Source of the DNA: Mycobacterium angelicum
GTDB taxonomy: Bacteria > Actinomycetota > Actinomycetes > Mycobacteriales > Mycobacteriaceae
Assembly: GCF_002086155.1 (NCBI RefSeq)
Contig: NZ_MVHE01000001.1
Span: forward strand, 270,290-334,289
Direction of reading: 5' to 3'
DNA: 64,000 nt
In this document: in pieces, positions 27,465 through 37,094 of the stretch
Numbering within the stretch: position 1 is the stretch's first letter
How the letters are laid out: every line of letters starts with the position of its first letter
Position numbers and translations under genes: made by a program
Notes under the pieces: generated by a model
Databases searched by the model: none
What the model was told of the DNA's origin: nothing
Seen by the model: only the letters and a program-made list of their open reading frames with translations

Positions 27465-28969
27465 CCGAGCAGCTACGCACCCGGGTGCGCGACGCTTTCG
27501 AGGCGATCGGCGTCACCCTCGGCCTCGGCGAGCCGGGTTCCGACGGGTTGGCGGCGAGCACGCCGATCACCGGGGAGGTGCTGTGCACCGTCGCGCAGAC
27601 CACGCCCGAGCAGGCCGGCCGCGCGATTGCCGATGCGTGCCAAGCGTTTTCGCAGTGGCGTGCCACCCCAGCGCCGGTGCGCGGCGCCCTGGTCGCCCGG
27701 CTCGGCGAACTGCTCACCGAGCACCGGGGTGAGCTCGCGACGCTGGTGACGGTCGAGGTCGGCAAGATCACCTCGGAGGCAATGGGCGAAGTGCAGGAGA
27801 TGATCGACATCTGTCGCTTCGCCGTCGGGTTGTCACGTCAGCTTTATGGGCGCACCATCGCCTCCGAACGTCCGGGGCATCAATTGCTCGAGACCTGGCA
27901 TCCACTCGGCGTCGCCGGGGTGATCACCGCCTTCAACTTCCCGGTGGCGGTGTGGGCTTGGAACACGGCGATCGCGCTGGTGTGCGGCGACCCGGTGGTG
28001 TGGAAGCCCTCGGAGCTGACGCCGCTGACTGCTCTGGCCTGCCAGGCGCTGCTGGACCGGGCCGCCGCTGATGTCGGCGCGCCGCCCGGGCTGGGCGGTC
28101 TGCTGCTGGGCGGTCGCGAGCTAGGTGAGCAACTCGTCGACGACCCCCGAATCGCGTTGGTCTCGGCCACCGGCTCGGTGCGTATGGGTGAACAGGTGGG
28201 ACCCCGGGTGGCCCGCCGGTTCGGACGGGTGTTGCTGGAGTTGGGCGGCAACAACGCGGCCATTGTGACGCCGTCTGCCGACGTGGACCTGGCGGTGCGC
28301 GCCATCGTGTTCGCCGCGGCGGGCACCGCCGGGCAGCGGTGCACCAGCTTGCGCCGGCTGATCGTGCACCGCTCAGTGGCCGACGCTGTGGTGCAGCGGG
28401 TGGCCTCGGCATTCCGGCAGCTGCCGGTTGGCGACCCGTCGGCGCCGGGCACCCTGATCGGGCCGCTGATTCACGAGGCCGCCTACCGCGACATGCTCGG
28501 TGCGCTGGACGACGCCCGCACCGACGGCGGCGAAGTGATCGGAGGTGACCACCAGCCGGGCGACTACCCCAGCGCCTACTACGTCTCCCCCGCGCTGGTG
28601 CGAATGCCGTCCCAGACGCCCATCGTGGCCACCGAAACGTTCGCGCCCATCCTCTACGTATTGACCTACGACGATCTCGACGACGCGATAGCGCTCAATA
28701 ATGCGGTGCCGCAAGGGCTTTCGTCGTCGATCTTCACCACCGACCTGCGCGAGGCGCAACGATTTCTGGCCGGGTCGGACTGCGGTATCGCCAACGTCAA
28801 TATCGGCACCTCGGGCGCGGAGATCGGCGGCGCGTTCGGCGGCGAGAAGCAGACCGGCGGTGGACGCGAGTCGGGTTCGGATTCCTGGAAGTCCTACATG
28901 CGGCGCGCTACCAACACCATCAATTACTCCAATGAGCTGCCGCTGGCGCAGGGCGTGGAATTCGGCTGA
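27461..28969 (+). CDS. pcd: Piperideine-6-carboxylate / aminoadipate semialdehyde dehydrogenase Pcd
   Basis: An ALDH7-like NAD-dependent aldehyde dehydrogenase of 502 residues that oxidises the LAT product to 2-aminoadipate. Seen: AGVITAFNFPVAVWAWN, VVWKPSELTPLTALACQALL, VSATGSVRMGEQV, the catalytic Glu in LLELGGNNAAIV, the catalytic Cys in GTAGQRCTSLRRL, and EIGGAFGGEKQTGGGRESGSD. Starts on an ATGA overlap with the DUF1338 gene, so the two are cotranslated. Equivalent of Rv3293. A tandem-repeat block follows 23 bp after its stop. Confidence 0.95.
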   Translation: MTEQLRTRVRDAFEAIGVTLGLGEPGSDGLAASTPITGEVLCTVAQTTPEQAGRAIADACQAFSQWRATPAPVRGALVARLGELLTEHRGELATLVTVEVGKITSEAMGEVQEMIDICRFAVGLSRQLYGRTIASERPGHQLLETWHPLGVAGVITAFNFPVAVWAWNTAIALVCGDPVVWKPSELTPLTALACQALLDRAAADVGAPPGLGGLLLGGRELGEQLVDDPRIALVSATGSVRMGEQVGPRVARRFGRVLLELGGNNAAIVTPSADVDLAVRAIVFAAAGTAGQRCTSLRRLIVHRSVADAVVQRVASAFRQLPVGDPSAPGTLIGPLIHEAAYRDMLGALDDARTDGGEVIGGDHQPGDYPSAYYVSPALVRMPSQTPIVATETFAPILYVLTYDDLDDAIALNNAVPQGLSSSIFTTDLREAQRFLAGSDCGIANVNIGTSGAEIGGAFGGEKQTGGGRESGSDSWKSYMRRATNTINYSNELPLAQGVEFG

Positions 28970-28992
28970 GCCTGGGCGCCACCGTCGTCACC

Positions 28993-29212
28993 GTGGTGAT
29001 CGCAAGCGCCGCGAAGCGGGGCGCCGCGGGTCACCACCATCAGCATCGTGGTGATCGCAAGCGCCGCGAAGCGGGGCGCCGCGGGTCGCCACAGTCAGCA
29101 TCGTGGTGATCACCAGCGCCGCGAAGCGGGGCGCAGTGGGTCACCACCATCAGCATCGTGGTGATCACCAGCGCCGCGAAGCGGGGCGCAGTGGGTCACC
29201 ACCATCAGCTCT
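28993..29212. repeat. Four tandem 55-bp repeats (MIRU/VNTR-like)
   Basis: Units start at 28993, 29048, 29103 and 29158. Each reads GTGGTGATC, then AGCGCCGCGAAGCGGGGCGC, then GGGTCACCACCATCAGCATC with small differences. Units 1-2 share GCAAGC and units 3-4 share ACCAGC. Each unit contains nested inverted repeats: GTGGTGA with TCACCAC outside, GCGCC with GGCGC inside. Because 55 is not a multiple of three, the ORFs crossing it are spurious. It fills the pcd-TetR gap, which holds no gene. Confidence 0.9.
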
Positions 29213-29250
29213 AGCGGAACGCACATCTTGCGTGGGTAGTATCACTGCTT

Positions 29251-29913
29251 ATGGCGACGGCCAGGAGGCGGTTATCCCCAGAGGATCGACGCGCCGAGTT
29301 GCTCGCACTGGGGGCGGAGGTCTTCGGCAAGCGACCCTATGACGAGGTCCGTATCGACGAGATCGCGGAGCGGGCCGGCGTGTCGCGCGCGCTGATGTAC
29401 CACTACTTCCCGGATAAACGCGCGTTCTTTGCCGCTGTCGTCAAGGACGAGGCCGACCGGCTGTACGCAGCCACCAACATCGAGCCGGCGCCCGGCTTGA
29501 CGATGTTCGAAGAGATCCGGATGGGCGTGCTGGCTTACATGGCCTACCACCAGCAGAACCCGGAGGCCGCGTGGGCCGCATACGTCGGACTCGGGCGGTC
29601 CGACCCGGTTCTGCTCGGCATCGATGACGAAGCCAAGAACCGCCAGATGGAACACATCATGAATCGCATCACCAATACGGTGGCCGCGACTCAGGGAAAC
29701 AAGCTCGATCCTGACGTCGAGCGTGACCTGCGGGTGCTGGTATTCGGCTGGATCTCGTTCACCTTCGAAATCTGCCGCCAGCGGATTATGGACCCCACCA
29801 CCGACGCCGACCGGCTGGCCGACTCGTGCGCGCACTCGCTGTTGGATCTGATCGCGCGGCTGCCCGAGATTCCGCCCGAACTCACCGAGGCGCTGGCCAC
29901 CGCCCGGCTGTGA
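29251..29913 (+). CDS. TetR family transcriptional regulator
   Basis: A 220-residue regulator. The N-terminal helix-turn-helix spans residues of about 12-58: DRRAELLALGAEVFGKRPYDEVR, then IAERAGVSRALMYHYFPDKRAFFAAVV. The ligand domain ends DRLADSCAHSLLDLIARLPEIP. Ligand and targets are unknown. It precedes lhr by 44 bp on the same strand and follows the tandem repeats. Equivalent of Rv3295. Confidence 0.9.
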   Translation: MATARRRLSPEDRRAELLALGAEVFGKRPYDEVRIDEIAERAGVSRALMYHYFPDKRAFFAAVVKDEADRLYAATNIEPAPGLTMFEEIRMGVLAYMAYHQQNPEAAWAAYVGLGRSDPVLLGIDDEAKNRQMEHIMNRITNTVAATQGNKLDPDVERDLRVLVFGWISFTFEICRQRIMDPTTDADRLADSCAHSLLDLIARLPEIPPELTEALATARL

Positions 29914-29957
29914 AGCTCTGAATCTTTTTTGTCGGTGGGTGTTGGCACGATGGCCTG

Positions 29958-32900
29958 GTGAGCTCTGATCCGTTAGGCAGATTCAGCGCGACTACTCGCG
30001 ACTGGTTCGCCAGCACCTTCGCCGGACCCACCCCGGCGCAGGCCGAGGCGTGGGCCGCCATCGCCGATGGCGACAACACCCTGGTTGTCGCGCCCACCGG
30101 GTCGGGCAAGACGCTGGCCGCATTCCTGTGGGCGCTGGATAGTCTGGCCCGCGCGGCCCCCGAGGCAGACCGGCCGGCGGAAACCCGCGTGCTCTATGTA
30201 TCCCCGCTCAAAGCGCTCGCGGTCGACGTCGAGCGCAACCTGCGCACTCCGCTGGCCGGGCTCACCCGGCTCGCCGAACAACGTGGTCTGCCGGCGCCGA
30301 ACATCAGCGTCGGCGTCCGCTCGGGTGACACCCCGCCCGCGCAGCGCCGTCAACTCATCACCAAGCCGCCCGATGTACTGATCACCACCCCCGAATCGCT
30401 GTTCTTGATGTTGACCTCGGCCGCCCGCGAAACCCTGGCCGGCGTGCGGACCGTCATCGTCGACGAGATTCACGCCATCGCCGCCACCAAGCGCGGCGCA
30501 CACCTGGCGCTGTCGCTCGAGCGGCTCGACGAACTAGCCGGCGGGCGACGCGCGCAGCGGATCGGGCTGTCGGCGACCGTGCGGCCGCCCGAGGAGCTGG
30601 CACGGTTCCTGTCCGGCGCGGGCGCGACAACCCCCACGACCATAGTGGCGCCGCCGTCGGCCAAGACGGTCGAGCTGTCGGTGCAGGTCCCGGTGCCCGA
30701 TATGGCCAACCTGACCAACAACAGCATCTGGCCCGACGTCGAGGCGCGGCTGGTAGACCTGATCGAATCGCACAACTCGACCATCGTGTTCGCCAATTCA
30801 CGGCGCCTGGCCGAACGACTTACCGCCCGGCTCAACGAGATTCACGCCGAGCGGTGTGGCCTGGCGGTGCCCTCGGAGGCCAACCCCCAGGTTGCCGGCG
30901 GCGCTCCGGCCTACGTCATGGCCAGCGGCCAGACCTTCGGTGCGCCGACGCTGCTGGCGCGCGCGCATCACGGCTCAGTCAGCAAGGAGCAGCGCGCCGT
31001 CGTCGAAGAAGACCTCAAACGCGGCGAGCTCAAGGCGGTGGTGGCGACCTCGAGCCTGGAACTCGGCATCGACATGGGCGCGGTCGATCTGGTGATCCAG
31101 GTGGAGGCACCGCCGTCGGTGGCCAGCGGCCTGCAACGCATCGGCCGAGCCGGCCACCAGGTGGGCGAGGTTTCGCGAGGGGTGCTGTTTCCCAAACACC
31201 GCACCGATCTGCTCGGCTGCGCGGTCAGCGTGCAGCGCATGCTTACCGGACAGATCGAGACCATGCGGGTACCGGCAAATCCACTCGACATCCTGGCGCA
31301 ACACACGGTGGCCGCGGCGGCACTGGAACCGCTGGATGCCGACCGTTGGTTCGACACCGTACGTCGCAGCGCCCCGTTCGCGACGCTGCCGCGCAGCGTC
31401 TTCGAGGCCACCCTGGATCTGCTGTCGGGCAAGTACCCGTCCACCGAGTTCGCCGAGCTGCGGCCGCGGCTGGTGTATGACCGCGATAACGGCACCCTGA
31501 CGGCCCGGCCCGGTGCCCAACGGCTGGCCGTCACCTCCGGCGGCGCCATCCCCGACCGCGGGCTGTTCACCGTCTACCTCGCCAGCGATTCCGAAAAGCC
31601 TTCCCGGGTAGGCGAACTCGACGAAGAAATGGTCTACGAGTCGCGGCCCGGCGATGTCATCTCACTGGGCGCCACCAGCTGGCGGATCACCGAGATCACC
31701 CACGACCGGGTGTTGGTGATTCCCGCGCCGGGCCAGCCGGCCCGGCTGCCGTTCTGGCGCGGCGACGACGTCGGGCGCCCCGCCGAGCTCGGCCGGGCAC
31801 TGGGCGCGTTCACCGGCGAGCTGGCGGGCCTGGACCGCGATGCGTTCGACAAGCGTTGCGCCGCTTTGGGTTTCGATGCGTACGCGACGGACAACCTGTG
31901 GACGTTGCTGGACGACCAGCGGACGGCCGCCGGCGTCGTGCCCACCGACAGCACCCTGCTGGTCGAACGGTTTCGCGACGAGCTCGGCGACTGGCGGGTG
32001 GTCCTGCACTCGCCGTACGGGCTGCGGGTGCATGGGCCGCTGGCGCTTGCGGTGGGCCGGCGGCTGCGCGAACGTTACGGGCTCGACGAGAAGCCGACCG
32101 CTTCCGACGACGGCATCGTGGTGCGCCTGCCCGATGCCGGGGACGAACCGCCCGGCGCCGAACTTTTCGTGTTCGACGCCGACGAGATCGATCCCATCGT
32201 CACCGCCGAGGTGGGCGAGTCAGCTTTGTTCGCGTCCCGGTTCCGCGAATCGGCGGCGCGTGCGCTGTTGCTGCCCCGGCGCCATCCCGGCCGCCGTTCG
32301 CCGTTGTGGCACCAGCGCCAGCGGGCCGCCCAATTGCTCGACGTGGCACGCAAATACCCCGACTTCCCCATCGTGCTGGAGACCGTCCGCGAGTGCTTGC
32401 AGGATGTCTACGACGTTCCGACCCTGGTCGAGTTGATGACGCAGATCGCCCAGCGCAAGGTGCGGGTGCTCTCGGCCGAAACGGCGAAACCATCCCCGTT
32501 CGCGGCGTCGCTGATGTTCGGCTATGTCGGTGCGTTCATGTACGAGGGCGATGTCCCATTGGCTGAACGCCGCGCGGCCGCGCTCTCGTTGGACAGCACG
32601 CTGCTGGCCGAGCTGCTGGGCCGCGTCGAGCTGCGCGAGCTGCTCGACCCTGAAGTCATCGCCGGGACCGGCCGGCAGTTGCAGCATTTGTCGGCCGACC
32701 GGCTTGCCCGCGACGCCGAAGGGGTCGCGGATCTGCTGCGGCTGCTGGGTCCGCTCACCGCGGACGAGGTCGCCGCCCGGGCCACCGCAGCCGATGTCGG
32801 GGGCTGGCTGGAAGGCTTGCGCGCCGCCAGGCGCGCGCTGACGGTGTCGTTCGCCGGACAGACCTGGTGGGTGGCAGTCGAGGACATCGGCCGGCTGCGC

Positions 32901-34511
32901 GACGGCGTGGGCGTGGCGGTTCCGGTGGGCCTGCCGGACAGCTTCACCGAAGCGGTGGCCGACCCGCTGGGCGAGCTGCTGGGCCGCTATGCGCGCACCC
33001 ACACGCCGTTCACCACCGCCGAGGCGGCCAGCCGGTTCGGCCTGGGCCTGCGGGTCACCGCCGACGTGCTGGGCCGGCTGGCCGACCTGACCTCCGGAGG
33101 CCGGCTGGTGCGCGGCGACTTCGTTGCCGTCGATGCGTCTGGTGTGGCCGGCGGCGAACAGTGGTGTGACGCCGAGGTGCTGCGCATTCTGCGGCGGCGG
33201 TCGCTGGCGGCGCTGCGCGCTCAGGTCGAGCCTGTCAGCACCGCGGCCTACGGCCGCTTCCTGCCGGCCTGGCACCACGTGGACGCCAGTCACTCGGGTA
33301 TTGACGGGCTGGCCGCCGTCGTCGAACAGCTGGCCGGAGTGCGATTGCCGGCCTCGGCGCTGGAACCGCTGGTGCTGGCTCCGCGTGTTCGCGATTATGC
33401 CCCGGCGATGCTGGATGAACTGCTCGCCAGCGGGGACGTGACCTGGTCGGGTGCCGGGTCGATCTCGGGCAGCGACGGCTGGATCGCGCTGCATCCGGCG
33501 GAGTCCGCGCCGCTGACTTTGACCGCCCCGGCCGAGATCGACTTCACCGAGGCGCACCGGGCGATTCTGGACACCCTGGCCGGCGGCGGCGCGTACTTCT
33601 TCCGCCAGCTCACCCAGCACGGGCACACCGAAGGTGACCTCAAAGCCGCACTGTGGGAACTGATTTGGGCGGGGTGGATCACCGGCGACACCTTCGCGCC
33701 GGTGCGGGCGCTGCTCGGCGGCTCGGGCACCCGTAAGCGCTCCCAGCCGGCGCACCGCAGCCACCGCCCGCCGCGGTTGAGCCGCTACAGCGTCGCGCAT
33801 GCCACTGCACGCACCGCCGACCCGACCGTGGCCGGGCGGTGGTCACTGCTGCCGGTTCCCGAGCCGGACTCCACGCTGCGGGCCCATTTCCAGGCCGAAC
33901 TGCTGTTGAACCGCCACGGTGTGCTGACCAAGGGTGCGGCCGCCGCCGAGGGGGTACCCGGCGGATTCGCCACCCTCTACAAGGTGTTGAGCGCGTTCGA
34001 GGATGCCGGGCGGTGCCAGCGCGGGTACTTCGTCGAGTCGCTGGGGGGTGCGCAGTTCGCGGTCGCCTCGACCGTCGACCGGCTGCGTAGCTATCTCGAC
34101 GGGGTCGACCCGGAACGGCCCGAATACCGCGCCGTGGTGCTGGCCGCCGCAGATCCGGCCAATCCCTATGGCGCGGCATTGCCGTGGCCCGCCGCAGATG
34201 GCGACGATGCCCGGGCGCCCGCCCGCCCGGGCCGCAAGGCCGGCGCGCTGGTGGTGCTGGTGGACGGCGAGCTGGCCTGGTTCCTGGAGCGCGGCGGGCG
34301 CTCACTGCTGACGTTCACCGAGGATCCGGCGGCCAATCACGCGGCGGCGGTCGGCCTGGCCGATCTCGTCGGCGCCCGGCGCGTCGCATCGATCCTGGTC
34401 GAACGCGTCGACGGGATACCGGTATTGCAGCCGGGCATACCGGGCCCGGTGAGCGCAGCCCTGACCGACGCCGGCTTCGTCCGCACCCCGCGTGGATTGC
34501 GGCTGCGCTAG
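29958..34511 (+). CDS. lhr: ATP-dependent helicase Lhr
   Basis: A 1517-residue superfamily 2 helicase, a single-stranded-DNA-dependent 3'-5' translocase that unwinds RNA:DNA hybrids and is linked to DNA repair. Motifs: I APTGSGKTLAAFLWALD (residues of about 47-63), Ia YVSPLKALAVD, II DEIH, III LSATVRPPEEL, IV SIVFANSRRLAERL-like, V-VI GAVDLVIQVEAPPSVASGLQRIGRAGHQVG. The long C-terminal half contains the winged-helix and beta-barrel domains typical of Lhr. GTG 29958. Three bases separate it from nei2, so the two repair genes are cotranscribed. Equivalent of Rv3296. Confidence 0.96.
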   Translation: MSSDPLGRFSATTRDWFASTFAGPTPAQAEAWAAIADGDNTLVVAPTGSGKTLAAFLWALDSLARAAPEADRPAETRVLYVSPLKALAVDVERNLRTPLAGLTRLAEQRGLPAPNISVGVRSGDTPPAQRRQLITKPPDVLITTPESLFLMLTSAARETLAGVRTVIVDEIHAIAATKRGAHLALSLERLDELAGGRRAQRIGLSATVRPPEELARFLSGAGATTPTTIVAPPSAKTVELSVQVPVPDMANLTNNSIWPDVEARLVDLIESHNSTIVFANSRRLAERLTARLNEIHAERCGLAVPSEANPQVAGGAPAYVMASGQTFGAPTLLARAHHGSVSKEQRAVVEEDLKRGELKAVVATSSLELGIDMGAVDLVIQVEAPPSVASGLQRIGRAGHQVGEVSRGVLFPKHRTDLLGCAVSVQRMLTGQIETMRVPANPLDILAQHTVAAAALEPLDADRWFDTVRRSAPFATLPRSVFEATLDLLSGKYPSTEFAELRPRLVYDRDNGTLTARPGAQRLAVTSGGAIPDRGLFTVYLASDSEKPSRVGELDEEMVYESRPGDVISLGATSWRITEITHDRVLVIPAPGQPARLPFWRGDDVGRPAELGRALGAFTGELAGLDRDAFDKRCAALGFDAYATDNLWTLLDDQRTAAGVVPTDSTLLVERFRDELGDWRVVLHSPYGLRVHGPLALAVGRRLRERYGLDEKPTASDDGIVVRLPDAGDEPPGAELFVFDADEIDPIVTAEVGESALFASRFRESAARALLLPRRHPGRRSPLWHQRQRAAQLLDVARKYPDFPIVLETVRECLQDVYDVPTLVELMTQIAQRKVRVLSAETAKPSPFAASLMFGYVGAFMYEGDVPLAERRAAALSLDSTLLAELLGRVELRELLDPEVIAGTGRQLQHLSADRLARDAEGVADLLRLLGPLTADEVAARATAADVGGWLEGLRAARRALTVSFAGQTWWVAVEDIGRLRDGVGVAVPVGLPDSFTEAVADPLGELLGRYARTHTPFTTAEAASRFGLGLRVTADVLGRLADLTSGGRLVRGDFVAVDASGVAGGEQWCDAEVLRILRRRSLAALRAQVEPVSTAAYGRFLPAWHHVDASHSGIDGLAAVVEQLAGVRLPASALEPLVLAPRVRDYAPAMLDELLASGDVTWSGAGSISGSDGWIALHPAESAPLTLTAPAEIDFTEAHRAILDTLAGGGAYFFRQLTQHGHTEGDLKAALWELIWAGWITGDTFAPVRALLGGSGTRKRSQPAHRSHRPPRLSRYSVAHATARTADPTVAGRWSLLPVPEPDSTLRAHFQAELLLNRHGVLTKGAAAAEGVPGGFATLYKVLSAFEDAGRCQRGYFVESLGGAQFAVASTVDRLRSYLDGVDPERPEYRAVVLAAADPANPYGAALPWPAADGDDARAPARPGRKAGALVVLVDGELAWFLERGGRSLLTFTEDPAANHAAAVGLADLVGARRVASILVERVDGIPVLQPGIPGPVSAALTDAGFVRTPRGLRLR

Positions 34512-34514
34512 ACC

Positions 34515-35279
34515 ATGCCCGAAGGTGACACCGTCTGGCACACCGCAGCCGCGCTGCGCCAGCACCTGGTCGGCCATACGCTGACCCGCTGCGACATCCG
34601 GGTGCCGCGGTTTGCCACCGTCGACCTCACCGGTCAGGTGGTGGACGAAGTGCTCAGCCGCGGCAAGCATCTGTTCATCCGGGTGGGCGCGGCCAGCATT
34701 CATTCGCATCTGAAGATGGACGGCAGCTGGCGGGTCGGCGACCGGCCGGTGCGCGTTGACCACCGTGCACGAATCATCCTGGAAGCAGCCAACATTCGAG
34801 CGGTCGGCATCGACCTGGGCGTGCTGGAAATCCTCGAACGCGACCACGACAGCGACGCCGTCGCACATCTGGGTCCCGATCTGCTGGGTGAGGACTGGGA
34901 TCCCGAACTTGCCGCCGCGAACCTGATAGCCGATCCGAACCGGCCCATCGCCGAGGCGCTGCTGGACCAGCGGGTAATGGCCGGGATCGGCAATGTTTAC
35001 TGCACCGAGCTGTGTTTCGTCTGCGGCCACCTGCCAACTGCACCGGTCAGCGCCATCGCCGATCCACGACGGCTGGTCTCACGCGCGCGGGACATGTTGT
35101 GGGCCAACCGGTTTCGCTGGAAACGCTGCACCACCGGCGATACCCGGGCGGGCCGGCAGCTGTGGGTCTACGGGCGCGCCGGGCAGCATTGCCGGCGCTG
35201 CGGAACCCGCATCGAGCACCGAAGCCCCGATGGCGCCGGCGAACGGGTCACCTACTGGTGCCCATCCTGCCAGCGCTAG
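34515..35279 (+). CDS. nei2: Endonuclease VIII-type DNA glycosylase Nei2
   Basis: A 254-residue Fpg/Nei glycosylase-AP lyase for oxidised bases. Initiator MPEGDTVWH gives Pro2 (Schiff base) and Glu3. Also seen: the Lys in [21 protein letters not shown], and the helix-two-turn-helix [26 protein letters not shown]. The C-terminal zinc finger is [12 protein letters not shown] and YWCPSCQR. Downstream of lhr by 3 bp. The final 4 bp overlap the convergent lpqC gene. Equivalent of Rv3297 (annotated nei; called Nei2 in the literature). Confidence 0.93.
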   Translation: MPEGDTVWHTAAALRQHLVGHTLTRCDIRVPRFATVDLTGQVVDEVLSRGKHLFIRVGAASIHSHLKMDGSWRVGDRPVRVDHRARIILEAANIRAVGIDLGVLEILERDHDSDAVAHLGPDLLGEDWDPELAAANLIADPNRPIAEALLDQRVMAGIGNVYCTELCFVCGHLPTAPVSAIADPRRLVSRARDMLWANRFRWKRCTTGDTRAGRQLWVYGRAGQHCRRCGTRIEHRSPDGAGERVTYWCPSCQR

Positions 35280-36193
35280 TCGCGGCCGTGCGTCAGGAAG
35301 AACTGCGCGATGACCTGCGAGGCGTCGAACGCGCGAGTGGTGGCTCCGATGACCGGCTTGGGCAGATACTGCTTGCCGCCCGGCCAGGTGTGCCCGCCAT
35401 TGTCGATCTGGTAGAACACCACTTCCGTCCCGGCCGAACAGATCTGGGCATCGAAACGGTGCACAACGGTTCCATCCCCGGTGTTCGGCAGCACTTCGGT
35501 CACCGGATCGCCCTGGCAGCCGTCGACCGCGCGCCACCGATCCACCATGCTCTTCACCGAGACGGCGTGGCTGACCCCGCCCCGGCCGCGGACATCCCCG
35601 CCGTTGAACGGCACCACTGGATCGGCGGTACCGTGCGCATCCAGCACCGACACCGGACGGGACGGATTGCAGGCCACACCAACCCCCAGCGTTCCGGATA
35701 CCGGCGCGATCGCAGCGAACAGGTCGGCGCGATCGCACGCCAGCCGGTTGGACATGAAGCCGCCGTTGGACATGCCGGTGGCGAACACGCGCCCGGCGGG
35801 AACGCTGAACTCGTTCTGCAGCTTGCCCACCAGCGCCACCAGGAACCCGACGTCGTCGACATGGCGGCGGTCCGCCGGGGATGCACCGCGGCCGTCGGCC
35901 CAGCTCTTGTCGTAGCCGTCGGGATAGACGACCAGCAGGTTGGTGACGTCGGCAGCGGCGTTGAAGCCTGTCAGCCCCTGCTGTCCCGCGCCGGTGCCGC
36001 CACCGCCGTGCAGGTTGAGCACCAAACCAACGGGCGGGCCCGGCGGGACATGCACCGTATAGGTGCGCTTCAGGCCACCGAATTGCAAGGTGCCCGGCTG
36101 ATCTCGGGCGCTGGCCGCCGAAACCTGCTGTCCGCGACAGCCAATCAGGCCGCCCACGAGAACGAGTAGCAAGAGCAGTCGCACCCAGGGCAT
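35276..36193 (-). CDS. lpqC: Lipoprotein esterase LpqC (PHB depolymerase-like)
   Basis: A 305-residue secreted lipoprotein of the CE1/PHB-depolymerase alpha/beta-hydrolase family. Signal peptide [19 protein letters not shown] ends in the lipobox LIGC. Catalytic triad candidates are Ser in [10 protein letters not shown], Asp in [13 protein letters not shown], and His in [20 protein letters not shown] forms the oxyanion segment. ATG 36193 places the signal peptide at the N-terminus and gives the expected length; the upstream ATG at 36280 does not. The natural substrate is unknown. Equivalent of Rv3298c. Confidence 0.92.
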   Translation of the reverse strand: MPWVRLLLLLVLVGGLIGCRGQQVSAASARDQPGTLQFGGLKRTYTVHVPPGPPVGLVLNLHGGGGTGAGQQGLTGFNAAADVTNLLVVYPDGYDKSWADGRGASPADRRHVDDVGFLVALVGKLQNEFSVPAGRVFATGMSNGGFMSNRLACDRADLFAAIAPVSGTLGVGVACNPSRPVSVLDAHGTADPVVPFNGGDVRGRGGVSHAVSVKSMVDRWRAVDGCQGDPVTEVLPNTGDGTVVHRFDAQICSAGTEVVFYQIDNGGHTWPGGKQYLPKPVIGATTRAFDASQVIAQFFLTHGRD

Positions 36194-36245
36194 GACGGCC
36201 AAGTTACCGACCGCCCCCACCAACCGCTCGCAGACCTCTGAATTT

Positions 36246-37052
36246 TCATAGGGTTGCCGAAGCGCCGCGCTCCAGCGCAACGACGCGATCGGCCATGCCG
36301 CGGCGCTGCATTTCGGCGGTGAAGTCCGCCAACGGCGATGCGAAGACGCCGTAGTCGTCGAAGTGAATCGGAATCATCTTGGGCAGCTTCAGCAGCTCGA
36401 CCAGTCCCGCCCCCTGACGTCCGTCCATGGTCACCGTCAGACCGAACGGCAGACGCCGGCCCGCCGGCAGCCGGGTACCACCCAAATGCAGCAAGCCGAA
36501 ATCGATCGCATCGAAACGCACCGGAATCTCGTTGAGCTCCTCGACGAGCAGGGTGTCGCCGGAGATGTAGACCCGGCGTCGCCGCGAGCCGTCCGCGGCG
36601 GCGAAATCGAGCATGGTTCCCATCACCGGGGGCAGCAGCCGGTGGGCGAGCACCGGCGCGTGCCGGCCCGGTAACGACGTCATGGTCACGGTGACGCCGC
36701 CCTTGCTGATCATGTGCTGCTGCCAGGTGGAAAGACCGAGCGCATCCTCGAAGCCGCGATGGTGCAGCCGTTTGGCGGCGTGCGGGGTGGTGATGACGGG
36801 CAGGTCGTGGTCGAGGCCTTTTTGCGAAACGCGGTCCCAATGATCGCCGTGCATGTGCGACAGCACGATCGCGTCGATCGGCGGCAGACGATCAATGGTC
36901 AACGCCGGTTCGCGGAGGCGTTTGGACACCAGCCCGTAGCCCAGATAGGCGTGCTGTCCGCGATGCAGGAAGTTCGGATCGGTCAGGATGGTCAGGCCGC
37001 CGGCGGCAACCAGCGTGGTGGCATTGCCCACGAATGTGACGGTGATGTCCAT
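36246..37052 (-). CDS. Metallo-beta-lactamase-fold hydrolase (UlaG-like)
   Basis: A 268-residue MBL-fold protein. Metal ligands appear in VLSHMHGDHWDRV (HxHxDH), ISGDTLL and PIHFDDYGVF. ITVTFVGNATTLVAAGGLTILTDP at the start is the standard first sheet of the UlaG/NAPE-PLD-like group. Substrate unknown. It begins the insertion between lpqC and atsB orthologues relative to M. tuberculosis. It lies 42 bp after the PPE gene on the same strand and 52 bp before lpqC. Confidence 0.87.
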   Translation of the reverse strand: MDITVTFVGNATTLVAAGGLTILTDPNFLHRGQHAYLGYGLVSKRLREPALTIDRLPPIDAIVLSHMHGDHWDRVSQKGLDHDLPVITTPHAAKRLHHRGFEDALGLSTWQQHMISKGGVTVTMTSLPGRHAPVLAHRLLPPVMGTMLDFAAADGSRRRRVYISGDTLLVEELNEIPVRFDAIDFGLLHLGGTRLPAGRRLPFGLTVTMDGRQGAGLVELLKLPKMIPIHFDDYGVFASPLADFTAEMQRRGMADRVVALERGASATL

Positions 37053-37094
37053 CGCCCGGGACTACCCGGGTGACGGCGGTTCAAGCAGCCGCGC

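Noticed and set aside
28993..29212. CRISPR-like array
   Set aside because: The units are joined head to tail without unique spacers, and no cas gene is present. They are simple tandem repeats.
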